Source of the DNA: Natrinema salinisoli
GTDB taxonomy: Archaea > Halobacteriota > Halobacteria > Halobacteriales > Natrialbaceae
NCBI RefSeq assembly: GCF_020405205.1
Contig: NZ_CP084469.1
Location: 3,410,001 to 3,474,000 of the forward strand
DNA length: 64,000 nt
Direction of reading: 5' to 3'
The notes under the pieces were generated by a model. That model made no database searches, had not been told where the DNA came from, and worked only from the letters and a program-made list of their open reading frames with translations. The position numbers and the translations under genes are program-made. Below, in pieces: positions 51,340 to 60,121 of this stretch. Numbering within the stretch: position 1 is the stretch's first letter; the number at the start of each line of letters is the position of its first letter.

Positions 51340-52797
51340 ATGCGCCGATCGATCGTAATCGCGGGTGTGCTGCTCGTTCTCGCCTTCCTGCTGGTCGGTG
51401 GGCCGTCGCTGTTGCTCTCGGTGTCGACCAGCCAGACGACGGCGGACACGCCCGCCCAGCCGACCCAGACGAAGCCGACGCCGGAGCTCGTTACGCTCGA
51501 GGACTCCGAAAGCGGCTTCTGGGAGTACCTCAGTTCGACGAAAAGCTTCCAGAAGCGAAGCCCGATCAACGTGGTCGTCCGCGGCGACATCGAAGACGTC
51601 GAGCGTGTGTTGACCGAGGCCGATGGCGGTAACTGGGAGGAGATGAACGAGTCCGAGGAGGAGGCACTGCCGGATACGTTCTCGCTCACCGATGAGAACG
51701 AGACCGACAACGAAACGGAAGCCGTGCCCGAAGCCGATACCGAAACGACGGCCAACGCCTCCACCGAGAACGCGACCGACGAGGACGAGGCGTCGAACGA
51801 GACCCCGGTCGCCCTTCCCGACCTCGACTGGGGGCAGGCAGACGGTGGAACCCGGTATGCCTACGTCGATCCCGGACCGAACGAGAGCGGCTACTGGATC
51901 ACCGAGACGCGCCAGCTCGATGACGGCGACTACTACGGACAGCGCTACCACATCCGGCTCTACGAGAGCCCCAACGAGGACGACGACTGGGTCGCGATGC
52001 AGACCCACTCGGAACACTTCGACTGGTTCACGCTACGCCACCGAGTCCACGGCTCCCAGGACGCTCAGACCAAAGTCGAGACCGACTTCATGAAACACCC
52101 GCAGGTCGACGTCAAGGAGGACGTGAGCCGCATCTACCTCGACAACAGGAACTCCGCCGACGCCGACGGCTGGGCGACCCTCGTCGAACTGGCCGGACTG
52201 CTCGTCGTCCCGACGCTCGTCGGCATCCGAGCCGGGAGACGCGGTGGAAGCGCGTCCAGCACCACCGAAGCCCACATCACCGATCGGACGGCGGACGCGA
52301 TCGACGACCACCTGACCGACGTCGACCGCCAGCGGCTCGCCGCCGCCGCCGACCGCCTCGAGGCCGGCCACCTCCTCCTCTTCTTTACCATCGTCGCGCT
52401 GTTCCTCGGCGTTCGAATGGGCGGCCTCGCCCTCGAGCGCCAGGCGTCGTTCCTGACACCCCATCAGATCGCCGCGATCCTCTACCCGGTGATCGGGGTG
52501 GGAATTCCGGTCGCGACGTACCTGCTCGCTCGGGGACTCACGCGACGACTCGACGCCGCCGTCGTCGCCGCCGGTTCGCTCGCGGTCGCGATCTGGATCG
52601 ACTACAGTCTGCTCGGCGTCAACTCGCTCCCGGTCGACGTCGTCGTGCAACGGATGCTCGTCGTCGTCGCCCTCGGGTTGATCGCCGGCGGCGCAGCCAA
52701 ACGGGCGTCCCGAAACGAAAAGTTCAACGACATGTTGCTGGTCGGGACGGCGATGTGGCTGCTCGTACTGGCCGGAACGCTCCTCGGGTACCTGTAG
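51340..52797 (+). CDS. Membrane protein with LssY_C-like extracytoplasmic domain
   Basis: A 485-residue membrane protein. An N-terminal hydrophobic segment (IVIAGVLLVLAFLLVGGPSLLL) anchors an extracytoplasmic part (about 40-280). That part has an acidic Glu/Thr-rich stretch and a domain resembling LssY_C (INVVVRGDIEDVERVLTEADGGNWEEM, then ESGYWITETRQLDDGDYYGQRYHIRLYESPNEDDDWVAMQTHSEHFDWFTLRHRVHGS). The C-terminal 180 residues hold about five more helices. Close relatives occur in haloarchaea with no assigned role. The LssY link is from pattern recall and should be checked. Confidence 0.65.
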   Translation: MRRSIVIAGVLLVLAFLLVGGPSLLLSVSTSQTTADTPAQPTQTKPTPELVTLEDSESGFWEYLSSTKSFQKRSPINVVVRGDIEDVERVLTEADGGNWEEMNESEEEALPDTFSLTDENETDNETEAVPEADTETTANASTENATDEDEASNETPVALPDLDWGQADGGTRYAYVDPGPNESGYWITETRQLDDGDYYGQRYHIRLYESPNEDDDWVAMQTHSEHFDWFTLRHRVHGSQDAQTKVETDFMKHPQVDVKEDVSRIYLDNRNSADADGWATLVELAGLLVVPTLVGIRAGRRGGSASSTTEAHITDRTADAIDDHLTDVDRQRLAAAADRLEAGHLLLFFTIVALFLGVRMGGLALERQASFLTPHQIAAILYPVIGVGIPVATYLLARGLTRRLDAAVVAAGSLAVAIWIDYSLLGVNSLPVDVVVQRMLVVVALGLIAGGAAKRASRNEKFNDMLLVGTAMWLLVLAGTLLGYL

Positions 52798-52907
52798 CGT
52801 ACCGTATTCCGTCGTTTCGTCGATACTGGCGGTACCGATCCGCTGATTAAAGCGCGATTTGCTGGTGGCGAGCCCTTAAGTCCTTGCAACATCGTTATCT
52901 ACACGAC

Positions 52908-53873
52908 ATGGCAAGCCCCACCCGTCAACGCGAGCGCGATCCTGAAACGACAGAAAAAACGCAGGAACCGGAGCGTGAGCGGGTGTGTGACGAGTGTGAC
53001 GGGGGAACGCTCGTCAAGAGCGAGGATCAGGGCGAACTCGTCTGCGATCAGTGCGGTCTCATCGTCGAAGGAACGAACATCGACCACGGCCCGGAATGGC
53101 GCGCGTTCAACCACTCCGAGCGCCAGAACAAGTCACGCGTCGGCGCGCCGACGACCCAGACGATGCACGACAAGGGCCTGACGACCTCCATCGACTGGAA
53201 GAATCAGGACGCCTACGGCCGCTCGATCTCCTCGGACAAACGCAATCAGATGCGCCGCCTGCGCAAGTGGCAGGAACGAATCCGAACCAAGGACGCCGGC
53301 GAACGGAACCTTCAGTTCGCCCTCTCCGAGACCGACCGGATGGCCTCCTCGCTGGCGATTCCGCGATCCGTCCGCGAAGTCGCCTGCGTCATCTACCGAC
53401 GCGCACTCGACGAAGACCTCATTCGCGGCCGTTCGATCGAAGGCGTCGCGACCAGTACGCTCTACGCCGCCTGCCGCATGGAAGGCATCCCCCGTTCGCT
53501 CGAGGAAGTCGCCGCCGTCTCCCGGGTCGAACGCAAAGAGATCGGCCGTACCTATCGCTACGTCGCACAGGAACTCAACCTCGAGATGGAACCGGTCAAC
53601 CCGAAGAAGTACGTGCCGCGGTTTTGCTCGGAACTCGAACTCTCCGAAGAGGTGCAGGTGAAGGCGAACGAGATCATCGATACGACGACCGAGAAGGGGC
53701 TTCTCTCGGGCAAGTCGCCGACCGGCTACGCCGCGGCCGCGATCTACGCCGCCTCGCTACTTTGTAACGAGAAGAAGACCCAGCGCGAGGTCTCGGACGT
53801 CGCGCAGGTGACCGAGGTAACGATCCGGAACCGGTATCAGGAGCAGATCGAAGCGATGGGCATTCACGAGTAG
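52908..53873 (+). CDS. tfb: Transcription initiation factor IIB (TFB)
   Basis: A 321-residue archaeal TFB. The zinc ribbon is CDEC-x15-CDQC (Cys27, Cys30, Cys46, Cys49), followed by the B-finger/linker ([44 protein letters not shown]) and two cyclin folds ([50 protein letters not shown]). It recruits RNA polymerase to TBP-bound promoters. Haloarchaea have several TFBs, so which promoters it serves is open. Start [11 protein letters not shown] (52908) is preferred to an ATG 24 bases upstream because CTTAAG at about 52875-52880 lies roughly 28 bases before it. Confidence 0.95.
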   Translation: MASPTRQRERDPETTEKTQEPERERVCDECDGGTLVKSEDQGELVCDQCGLIVEGTNIDHGPEWRAFNHSERQNKSRVGAPTTQTMHDKGLTTSIDWKNQDAYGRSISSDKRNQMRRLRKWQERIRTKDAGERNLQFALSETDRMASSLAIPRSVREVACVIYRRALDEDLIRGRSIEGVATSTLYAACRMEGIPRSLEEVAAVSRVERKEIGRTYRYVAQELNLEMEPVNPKKYVPRFCSELELSEEVQVKANEIIDTTTEKGLLSGKSPTGYAAAAIYAASLLCNEKKTQREVSDVAQVTEVTIRNRYQEQIEAMGIHE

Positions 53874-53956
53874 GGCGGTCGACTAGAGTCGGTTTTAGAA
53901 ATCGGACGCAAAACGTATTCTCTCGAGTCTCAGACGACGAAGCTGTCACTATCGAG

Positions 53957-53974
53957 TTTTCGCTCGTTCGAAAA
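53957..53974. terminator. T-run/hairpin just downstream of tRNA-Gly
   Basis: TTTTCG and CGAAAA form a 6-base inverted repeat around a 6-base loop, two bases after the tRNA-Gly 3' end on its strand. The T-run fits archaeal termination. Confidence 0.4.
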
Positions 53975-53975
53975 G

Positions 53976-54046
53976 TGCGCCGACCGGGAGTCGAACCCGG
54001 GCTATGAGCTTGGGAAGCTCATGTCCTACCACTGGACCATCGGCGC
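53976..54046 (-). tRNA. tRNA-Gly (anticodon CCC)
   Basis: The minus strand gives a 71-base cloverleaf: acceptor GCGCCGA paired with TCGGCGC and discriminator A, D-arm with GGTCCAGTGGTAGGAC, anticodon stem TGAGC/GCTCA with loop TTCCCAA (CCC), and T-arm CCGGGTTCGACTCCCGG. No intron is seen. Confidence 0.95.
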
Positions 54047-54376
54047 TCGCACGGATTTACTCGACGACTACACTTCAACGTAGCGCTCTCGAGCGATTTT
54101 TTGTACGACGACCGAGAGTTCGGCCTCGAGGTGCAGCCGCTGCGGAGTCTCAGCACGTCTCTGCCGTGATAGCGAGACGTACGACAAGACGAAGTGTGTC
54201 CGGATTGGGATGGTGGCGATGCTCAACGTGTGTTGGCTGAGACGTGCAGTTTGCTTCTCGTACCGGACTCCCACGTTCTGATGACTGGTACGCTACCCGT
54301 CAGTCGAAATCGACCGTCCGGTCAGTTTTTTCCGGGGAGGGGAGCCTATTAGGCCGTCGCACCCCTACTCTCTCCC
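54047..54376. other. Gap between tRNA-Gly and nadE
   Basis: This 330-base stretch carries the tRNA-Gly promoter side on its left and the nadE promoter with a palindrome at 54344-54354 on its right. Short open frames in it have no haloarchaeal protein character. No other feature is recognised. Confidence 0.4.
54344..54354 (+). promoter_or_regulatory. Palindrome overlapping the nadE TATA position
   Basis: GCCTATTAGGC is a perfect 11-base palindrome (5-base arms, one centre base) lying 23-33 bases before the nadE ATG at 54377. The CTATTA core sits where a TATA box is expected, so a repressor here would block initiation. Confidence 0.35.
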
Positions 54377-55171
54377 ATGATCGATCTTCGGTTTTCGGAA
54401 GATGAGCTCGAGCAGCGGCGCGAACACATCACGGACTTCATTCGCGACCAAGTCGACGCGGCGGGGACAGACGGTGCCGTCCTCGGGCTCTCGGGCGGGA
54501 TCGACAGCACGCTGACCGGCACGCTCGCCGTCGAGGCGCTCGGCGCGGAGAACGTTCACGGACTCGTTCTGCCGGCGACCGTGAGCAGCGACGAGAACAT
54601 GAGCGACGCGGAACGGGTCGCCGTGGACCTCGAGATCACGTACGACGTGATCGAGATCGAACCGATCGTCGACTCGCTGCTGGCGGCCTACCCCGAGGCC
54701 GAAGGCGACCGCGAGGCGGTCGGAAACGCGCGGGCTCGCGTCCGGGGGGTCATGAACTATCTCGTCGCCAACCACGAGAGTCGACTCGTTCTGGGGACGG
54801 GCAATCGCAGTGAGGCCGCCGTGGGCTACTTCACCAAGTACGGCGACGGGGCCGTCGACTGCCACCCGATCGGGAACCTCTACAAGGGACAGGTCCGCCA
54901 GCTCGCCCGTCACGTCGGTGTCCCTGAGGAACTGGCTGCCAAGACCGCGACCGCGGAGCTGTGGGCCAACCAGACCGACGAGGAGGAACTGGGACTCAGC
55001 TACGAGACGCTCGACTCGATACTCGCGACCCACATCGACGGGCCGCTTCCGGTCGCCGCGACCTGCCGGCTCCTCGAGGTCGACGACGAAACGGTCGAAC
55101 GGGTCCGCGAGATGTACGAGCAAAGCGAGCACAAACGGAACGTCCCGCCGGCACCGCCGACGCTCGAGTAA
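54377..55171 (+). CDS. nadE: NH3-dependent NAD+ synthetase
   Basis: A 264-residue NAD synthetase of the ammonia-using type. The P-loop SGGIDST is at residues 39-45 (AVLGLSGGIDSTLTGTLAVEAL), with the substrate loop GTGNRSEAAVGYFTKYGDGAVDCHPIGNLYKGQVRQLARHVGVP and the C-terminal motif TAELWANQTDEEELGLSYETLD. It amidates nicotinate adenine dinucleotide, the last step of NAD synthesis. No glutaminase domain is present. Confidence 0.95.
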   Translation: MIDLRFSEDELEQRREHITDFIRDQVDAAGTDGAVLGLSGGIDSTLTGTLAVEALGAENVHGLVLPATVSSDENMSDAERVAVDLEITYDVIEIEPIVDSLLAAYPEAEGDREAVGNARARVRGVMNYLVANHESRLVLGTGNRSEAAVGYFTKYGDGAVDCHPIGNLYKGQVRQLARHVGVPEELAAKTATAELWANQTDEEELGLSYETLDSILATHIDGPLPVAATCRLLEVDDETVERVREMYEQSEHKRNVPPAPPTLE

Positions 55172-55186
55172 TCGCCACCCCTCTCG

Positions 55187-55726
55187 TCAGTCCGCTCGTT
55201 CTCGCCACTCGTCCTCGAGCAGGCCGTACCAGTAAACGTCCCAGTGCTCGCCGTCGACGAACTCGCCGTCGCGATGAACGCCCTCTCGGGTGAACCCGAT
55301 TCCCTCGAGAAGCCGCTGTGACGGCTCGTTGAACTCGAACACGTGGGCGGAGAGCCGATGGAGACCGAGCTGGTCGAAGGCGTACCGAACGACGCGTTCC
55401 GTCGCTTCGGTGCCGTACCCCTGGTCGTGGTGCTCGGGTGCGATCCAGTAGCCGATCTCGGCGGTCCGGGCTTCCCAGTCGAAGTCGAAGAAGCCGATCG
55501 TTCCGATCGGCGTCGAATCGGCGACGAGCAGCAGATCGACGGTGTCGTCCCCACAGACCACGTTCTCGAAGAAGTCGCGTTCCTGCTCGCTGTTGAGAGG
55601 GCGGGATCGCCCGATCGCCCGCCAAATCGTCGGATCGTTGACCTTCGCTTGCAGGAATTCGAGATCCTCCTCCTCGATCGGTCGGAGCGTCACGCGGTCG
55701 GCGTCCAGAAACACTGGGCCGGGCAT
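55187..55726 (-). CDS. GNAT-family acetyltransferase (RimJ/RimL-like)
   Basis: A 179-residue GNAT enzyme of the RimJ/RimL group. It contains ADRVTLRPIEEEDLEFLQ at the start, IGTIGFFDFDWEARTAEIGYWIAPEHHDQGYGTEATERVVRYAFDQLGLHRLSAHVFEFNEPSQRLLEGIGFTREGVHRDGEFVDG, and a C-terminal tyrosine-rich segment. It acetylates protein N-termini or small molecules. ATG 55726 (MPGPVFLDADRV) is chosen; an ATG 39 bases upstream would add residues outside the fold. The gene converges with nadE, 15 bases apart. Confidence 0.88.
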   Translation of the reverse strand: MPGPVFLDADRVTLRPIEEEDLEFLQAKVNDPTIWRAIGRSRPLNSEQERDFFENVVCGDDTVDLLLVADSTPIGTIGFFDFDWEARTAEIGYWIAPEHHDQGYGTEATERVVRYAFDQLGLHRLSAHVFEFNEPSQRLLEGIGFTREGVHRDGEFVDGEHWDVYWYGLLEDEWRERAD

Positions 55727-55800
55727 ATCCGCCCCGTAGTTGTCACTCACCAAATCACTTTTCAAAAATCGTTTCGGAACGGGTACTCGAACGACGTCGC

Positions 55801-56505
55801 CTACTCGAGCAGCGCGTCGATATCGTCGGCGTGGGCGGCGACGAGGTCGGCGAACGCGTCGGCCTCGCGTCGTTCCTGCGTGGCGCGCTCGCCGTCGTCC
55901 CGAATCCGTCGTTTCAGGGCAGCGAGCGCGTCCGCGGCGTTCCCCGCGATCTCCTCGGCGACGGAGCGGGGGTCGTCCTCGATGCGCGAGATCAGGCCGA
56001 TCCGGAGCGCCTCTTCGGCGTCGATCGATCGGCCCGAGAGCGCGAACTCGAGGGCGTCGCCCTCGCCCAGCACGCGCGGTAGTCGGACGGTGCCGCCCCA
56101 GGCGCCGAACAGGCCGAAGCTGACCCCCGGTTCGCCGTAGGTCGAGTCGGGAGTCCCGACCCGGATGTCGCAGGCCAACGCCAGCTCGAGGCCGCCCCCG
56201 CGTGCGGGACCGTCGATCCCCGCGACGACGACCGCCGGCGAGTCTTCGATGGTCCGGGCCACGCGTTGCCCCAGACGCGCGAACTCGGCCGCGCGGTCGC
56301 GATCCCCCTCGAGCGCCGCGACCTCGTTCAGATCGGCCCCCGCGGAGAACGCCGGGCCGCGTCCGCGGAGGTAAATCACGGACTCCTCGGCCTCGTCGAT
56401 CGCCGCCTCGAGCGTCTCCAGGCCGTCGACTGTCAGTGCGTTGCGCGCCTCGGGGCGGTCGATCGTCACGGTCCGAATCGGTCCGTCTGCGGCGACATCG
56501 ATCAT
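55801..56505 (-). CDS. Enoyl-CoA hydratase/isomerase family protein
   Basis: A 234-residue crotonase-fold protein. The oxyanion-hole segments are present (DRPEARNALTVDGLETLEAAID; FSAGADLNEVAAL; AGIDGPARGGGLELALACDIRVGTPDSTYGEPGVSFGLFGAWGGTVRLPRVLG). The two glutamates of classical hydratases are only partly evident: one falls in GEPGVSFGLF, and the GGGLELAL position also carries Glu. Activity as 2-enoyl-CoA hydratase is plausible, but hydrolase or isomerase activity is possible. It could serve the crotonyl-CoA step missing from the 7-18 kb cluster. Confidence 0.85.
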   Translation of the reverse strand: MIDVAADGPIRTVTIDRPEARNALTVDGLETLEAAIDEAEESVIYLRGRGPAFSAGADLNEVAALEGDRDRAAEFARLGQRVARTIEDSPAVVVAGIDGPARGGGLELALACDIRVGTPDSTYGEPGVSFGLFGAWGGTVRLPRVLGEGDALEFALSGRSIDAEEALRIGLISRIEDDPRSVAEEIAGNAADALAALKRRIRDDGERATQERREADAFADLVAAHADDIDALLE

Positions 56506-56565
56506 GTCAGCAGTCGATCGGGCGTTTCCAAAGGTCTTTGGCTCCCCCGTCGTAACCCCCCGCTA

Positions 56566-57399
56566 ATGGAGAATGCCGACAGCTGTCGGCGTGCCGCCGC
56601 CGAGGCCGTCGCGGACGTCGAACCGTCACAGCTACACGACTACATCGAAGCGACCCTCGAGCGCGCGTCGATGGTCCCCGGCACGCTCACACTCGAGAGC
56701 GCCGCGATGATGGCTGCTGAGGGCCGCGTCTCCGAGGACGACCGGTACGTCGACAGCGAGTCCGGGATCGAGGGGGGACAGGAGCCGGCGGACGACGGGG
56801 ACCCGGATCGCGAACTCGACGGGGTCGTCACTCACGCGGCCGGCGTCCAACTCATCTACGAGGGGCTGCGATTGACCCGATCGCTCTCCCACGAGGAACC
56901 CTGGTCGGCGAGCGACGCCGACGCCGGCGACGGTGACCTCGCGATCCTCGCCGCCGACATCCTCGTCGCCCGCGGGTTCTACCTGCTGGCTCGCACCGAC
57001 GCCGCCGGCAAAGCAGTCCGGACCGTCCAGTCGTTCGGACGGGACCAGACCCGCCGCACCGAACTCGCCGCCGGCGATAGCGACCTCGAGACACCCTCGT
57101 CCAATCGAGATGCCGACACCGAGACCGCGGCGGGGATCGAGACCGACGGCACGGACCCGGCATCGATCGACGCCAACCTCGAGCGAGACGTGCTCGAACT
57201 CGCCGTTCTCACCGGCGCCGTCGCCGTCGACAAAACCCCGTCGCCGCGCCTCCTCGCCATCGCGGAGCGACTCGCCGACGCCGTCAGCACGTCGTTTCCC
57301 CCGGCCGAGGAGTACCTCGACGATCTCGAGCCATCGATCCGGGAGCAGTCCCTCGAGGACCACGTGACCGATCGGGCGACCTCGGCGACGGATCCGTGA
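56566..57399 (+). CDS. Haloarchaeal conserved helical protein, function unknown (DUF7114-like)
   Basis: A 277-residue mostly helical protein. The first 70 residues read DSCRRAAAEAVADVEPSQLHDYIEATLERASMVPGTLTLESA, and the middle VTHAAGVQLIYEGLRLTRSLSH and AILAADILVARGFYLLARTDAAGKAVRTVQSFGRDQTRR faintly recall isoprenyl-synthase-like helices, but the DDxxD metal motifs are absent. A variable acidic insert lies at about 180-205. The ATG at 56566 is chosen because the longer upstream frame lies antisense to the enoyl-CoA hydratase gene. Confidence 0.65.
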   Translation: MENADSCRRAAAEAVADVEPSQLHDYIEATLERASMVPGTLTLESAAMMAAEGRVSEDDRYVDSESGIEGGQEPADDGDPDRELDGVVTHAAGVQLIYEGLRLTRSLSHEEPWSASDADAGDGDLAILAADILVARGFYLLARTDAAGKAVRTVQSFGRDQTRRTELAAGDSDLETPSSNRDADTETAAGIETDGTDPASIDANLERDVLELAVLTGAVAVDKTPSPRLLAIAERLADAVSTSFPPAEEYLDDLEPSIREQSLEDHVTDRATSATDP

Positions 57400-57498
57400 T
57401 CGCCGGACGCGACCGAGAAGGGGATTACGACAACTCGGCGCACGGCCCGTCGGAATCGAAACCCATAAAGACATCTCCGGTCAACGAAGAAGTGCGCG

Positions 57499-57569
57499 CC
57501 TGGGTAGCTTAGCGGTAAAGCGCGTCCTTGGTAAGGACGAGAGCCCGGGTTCAAATCCCGGCCTAGGCT
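57499..57569 (+). tRNA. tRNA-Thr (anticodon GGT)
   Basis: A 71-base cloverleaf: acceptor GCCTGGG paired with CCTAGGC and discriminator T, D-arm with TAGCTTAGCGGTAAAGC, anticodon stem CGTCC/GGACG with loop TTGGTAA (GGT), and T-arm CCGGGTTCAAATCCCGG. A TTTTT run at 57597-57601, flanked by ACACG and CGTGT, lies 28 bases downstream and may end the transcript. Confidence 0.95.
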
Positions 57570-57591
57570 CTTCCTGCGTTCCATTTGCTGA

Positions 57592-57606
57592 ACACGTTTT
57601 TCGTGT
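57592..57606 (+). terminator. Oligo-T terminator after tRNA-Thr
   Basis: Five T's (57597-57601) in the loop of a small ACACG/CGTGT hairpin, 28 bases after the tRNA-Thr. Archaeal polymerase stops at such T-runs. Confidence 0.4.
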
Positions 57607-57710
57607 GTCCAGAGTAACTGTCTCTCTTCTTTCTGTCACCTCTGAGCAGGCATTCGAGTCACCCCAAGAGAGACCGCTATCGAACGAATCCCAACTGAAC
57701 GGGACAGGGT

Positions 57711-58781
57711 TCACTCGAGCGCGACCCGACACCGCGTCTCGGCCGATTCGTAGGCGGCCTCGATCGCGTGGAGGTCTGCGAGTCCGTCCTCGCCGTCGGG
57801 TTCGGGAGCCGTGCCCGTCAGCACGCAGTGGCCGAAGTAGTCGAACTCCTCGCAAACTTCGTCGACCGTCGGTCCCGTATACTCCATCCGGATGTCGCCG
57901 CTCTCGACGACCATCTCCTGGGGGACGACGCCGCCGAAGGGCGATTCGATGTGGACCTTTCCCTCCGTACCGACCAGCTCGAGCTGACTACTGGCGTGGG
58001 CGTCGAAACTCGCCGTACAGGAGGCGGTCGTGCCGGTCTCGTACTCGATCTGGAAGGCGACGTGTTCGTCGACGTTCGCGAACGGGCCGCCGCTCGAGTA
58101 GGTGGTGGCGTAGACGCCCGTCGGCTCGCAGTCGAGGAGGAAGCGAATCGTATTGAGGGGATAGATCCCGAGGTCGACCAGTGCGCCGCCGCCGGCGAGG
58201 TCGGGGTCGAGCCGCCACGTGTCGGGGCTCGCGGTTTCGAGCAGCGGGTGCGAGAAGCCGCCGTGGACCTGCACGACGTCGCCGATCACGCCCTCGCGGA
58301 CGAGTTCCCGCGTGCGCCGGACCGTCGGCTCGGTCTGGAGCCGATAGGCGGTCATCAGCGTCACGCCGGCGTCGGTGCAGGCGTCGACGACCTCCCGAGC
58401 GCGCTCGACGGTCGTCTCGAGCGGCTTTTCGCAGATGACGTGCTTTCCGAAGTCGGCCGCCGCGGTCGCGTACTGGCCGTGGAACGCGTTCGGCGTTGCG
58501 ACGTAGATTCCGTCGTAAGCGTCCGTATGGGTGCCCGCGAGGAACGCGTCGTAATCGATGACGTGTGAGACGTCGTACTCCTCGGCGATGTCGGTCGCAC
58601 GATCGGGCGAGCTCGTGACCAGTACTGTCGCCTCGCAGTAGCTCCCGTTGTGAATCGCGGGTAATGCGCGCTGACGTGCGAAGCCGCCGACCCCGACGAC
58701 CGCGAGTCGGACCGTTCCCGAAACCGATTCGCCCTCCCAGTCCCGTCGCGTGAAGTTCGCGAAGGCGTCCTCGAGTGCCAT
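57711..58781 (-). CDS. gfo6: Gfo/Idh/MocA dehydrogenase, D-xylose 1-dehydrogenase (NADP) type
   Basis: A 356-residue oxidoreductase, close in length to characterised haloarchaeal D-xylose dehydrogenases. The N-terminal Rossmann fold is VRLAVVGVGGFARQRALPAIHNG; then YVATPNAFHGQYATAAADFGKHVICEKPLETT holds the EKP motif with its lysine; and GGFSHPLLETASPDTWRLDPDLAGGGALVDLGIYPLNTIRFLL follows. It oxidises D-xylose (or glucose) to the lactone with NADP. No other pentose-pathway gene is nearby. ATG 58781 (MALEDAFANFTRRDWEG) is chosen; CCCTTTTC about 31 bases upstream fits a TATA region. Specificity should be tested. Confidence 0.8.
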   Translation of the reverse strand: MALEDAFANFTRRDWEGESVSGTVRLAVVGVGGFARQRALPAIHNGSYCEATVLVTSSPDRATDIAEEYDVSHVIDYDAFLAGTHTDAYDGIYVATPNAFHGQYATAAADFGKHVICEKPLETTVERAREVVDACTDAGVTLMTAYRLQTEPTVRRTRELVREGVIGDVVQVHGGFSHPLLETASPDTWRLDPDLAGGGALVDLGIYPLNTIRFLLDCEPTGVYATTYSSGGPFANVDEHVAFQIEYETGTTASCTASFDAHASSQLELVGTEGKVHIESPFGGVVPQEMVVESGDIRMEYTGPTVDEVCEEFDYFGHCVLTGTAPEPDGEDGLADLHAIEAAYESAETRCRVALE

Positions 58782-58957
58782 AGTGATCCTACGAATCCCA
58801 CCGAAAAGGGCCCCACTGACCGGATTCCTGACCGTCAGTGATCGGAACCAATCGGTTCGGACGAACAACTGATCATCGGTTTTCGATCGTGGTATACCTC
58901 GATGGTATTCCCTCGGTACCCATTATTGAAGGAAAAAGTTATTCAATACTCGGCACT

Positions 58958-58971
58958 GATGTGCAAACATC
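58958..58971 (+). promoter_or_regulatory. Inverted repeat at the expected transcription start of the nadABC operon
   Basis: GATGT and ACATC flank GCAA, about 25 bases downstream of the TATA-like TTATTCAATA at 58940-58949 and 15 bases before the nadA ATG. Its position over the expected transcription start suggests a repressor site for NAD synthesis. ATTGAA and TTCAAT (58925-58930 and 58942-58947) form a second, wider dyad around the TATA box. Confidence 0.35.
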
Positions 58972-58986
58972 CACAGGTGACGTAAG

Positions 58987-60120
58987 ATGGTCAAAATGGA
59001 AACGGCGGAGCTGGACACCGACCTGAGTCTGTTCAAATACGACACCCTCGAGCAACTCCCGTCCCGATACCGGGACCTCGAGGAAGAGGAACGAACGGAC
59101 CGCATCGAGGCTGCGCTCGAGGAACTCGGCGACGACGTCGTAATCCTGGGCCACAACTACCAGCGACGCGAGATCGTCGAGCACGCGGACTTCATCGGCG
59201 ACTCCTACCAGCTCTCTAAGGAGGCGGCGGAGGCCGACGCGGAGTACGTGATCTTCGGCGGGGTCACGTTCATGGCCGAGAGCGCGGACATCATCACGGA
59301 TGACGACCAGTCCGTGATCCTCCCGAGCATGGAGGCCTCGTGTCCGATGGCCGGAATGGCCGAGGCGCTCCAGGTCGACAGCGCGTGGGCCGAGATCACG
59401 GCGGCCGCGCCCGACGACGAGATCATCCCGATCACCTACATGAACTCCTACGCCGACCTGAAGGCCTTCTGTGCCAGTCAGGGCGGGCTCGTCTGTACGT
59501 CCTCGAACGCTCACAAGGCGTTCGAGTACGCCTTCGACGAGGGCGACAAGGTCCTCTTCCTCCCCGACAAACACCTCGGGGAGAACACTGCCCACCGGCT
59601 CGGCATGGAAGACGAGATCGCCGAGTGGGACCCCTGGGACCCCGAGGGGAAAGACGCCGACGAGGTCGCCGAGAGCGACATCATCCTCTGGGACGGCTAC
59701 TGTCAGGTTCACGAGCGGTTCCGCGAAGAGCACATCGAGGAGATCCGGGCGGACAACCCGGACGCCAACGTCATCGTCCACCCGGAGTGTCGCCGCGAGG
59801 TCGTCGAAGCGGCGGACGTGGCCGGCTCGACGGCGACGATCTGCGAAACGATCGAGAACGCCGACCCCGGCGATACCTGGGCCATCGGGACGGAGATCCA
59901 CCTGACGAACCACCTCCAGCGCTGGCACCCCGAGGTCGACGTCGTGCCACTCTGTGGCGACGCCTGCATGGACTGCAACGCCATGCGCCAGATCGACCCC
60001 AACTACCTCACCTGGGTGCTCGAGGAGCTCGCCGAGGGACGCGAACACAACGTGATCGAGGTCGCCCCCGAGGAGAAGGAACTCGCGGGCGTCGCGCTCG
60101 ATCGCATGCTCGAGATCTGA
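58987..60120 (+). CDS. nadA: Quinolinate synthase A
   Basis: A 377-residue quinolinate synthase. Candidate [4Fe-4S] cysteines are Cys119 (SMEASCPMAGMA), Cys268 (HPECRREVVEAAD) or a neighbour, and the cluster Cys323-x3-Cys327-x2-Cys330 (LCGDACMDCNAM). Substrate motifs are VVILGHNYQRREIVEHADFIGDSYQLS and PITYMNSYADLKAFC. It condenses iminoaspartate with dihydroxyacetone phosphate to quinolinate. First gene of a compact nadA-nadB-nadC operon; nadB starts one base after its stop. Confidence 0.95.
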   Translation: MVKMETAELDTDLSLFKYDTLEQLPSRYRDLEEEERTDRIEAALEELGDDVVILGHNYQRREIVEHADFIGDSYQLSKEAAEADAEYVIFGGVTFMAESADIITDDDQSVILPSMEASCPMAGMAEALQVDSAWAEITAAAPDDEIIPITYMNSYADLKAFCASQGGLVCTSSNAHKAFEYAFDEGDKVLFLPDKHLGENTAHRLGMEDEIAEWDPWDPEGKDADEVAESDIILWDGYCQVHERFREEHIEEIRADNPDANVIVHPECRREVVEAADVAGSTATICETIENADPGDTWAIGTEIHLTNHLQRWHPEVDVVPLCGDACMDCNAMRQIDPNYLTWVLEELAEGREHNVIEVAPEEKELAGVALDRMLEI

Positions 60121-60121
60121 G

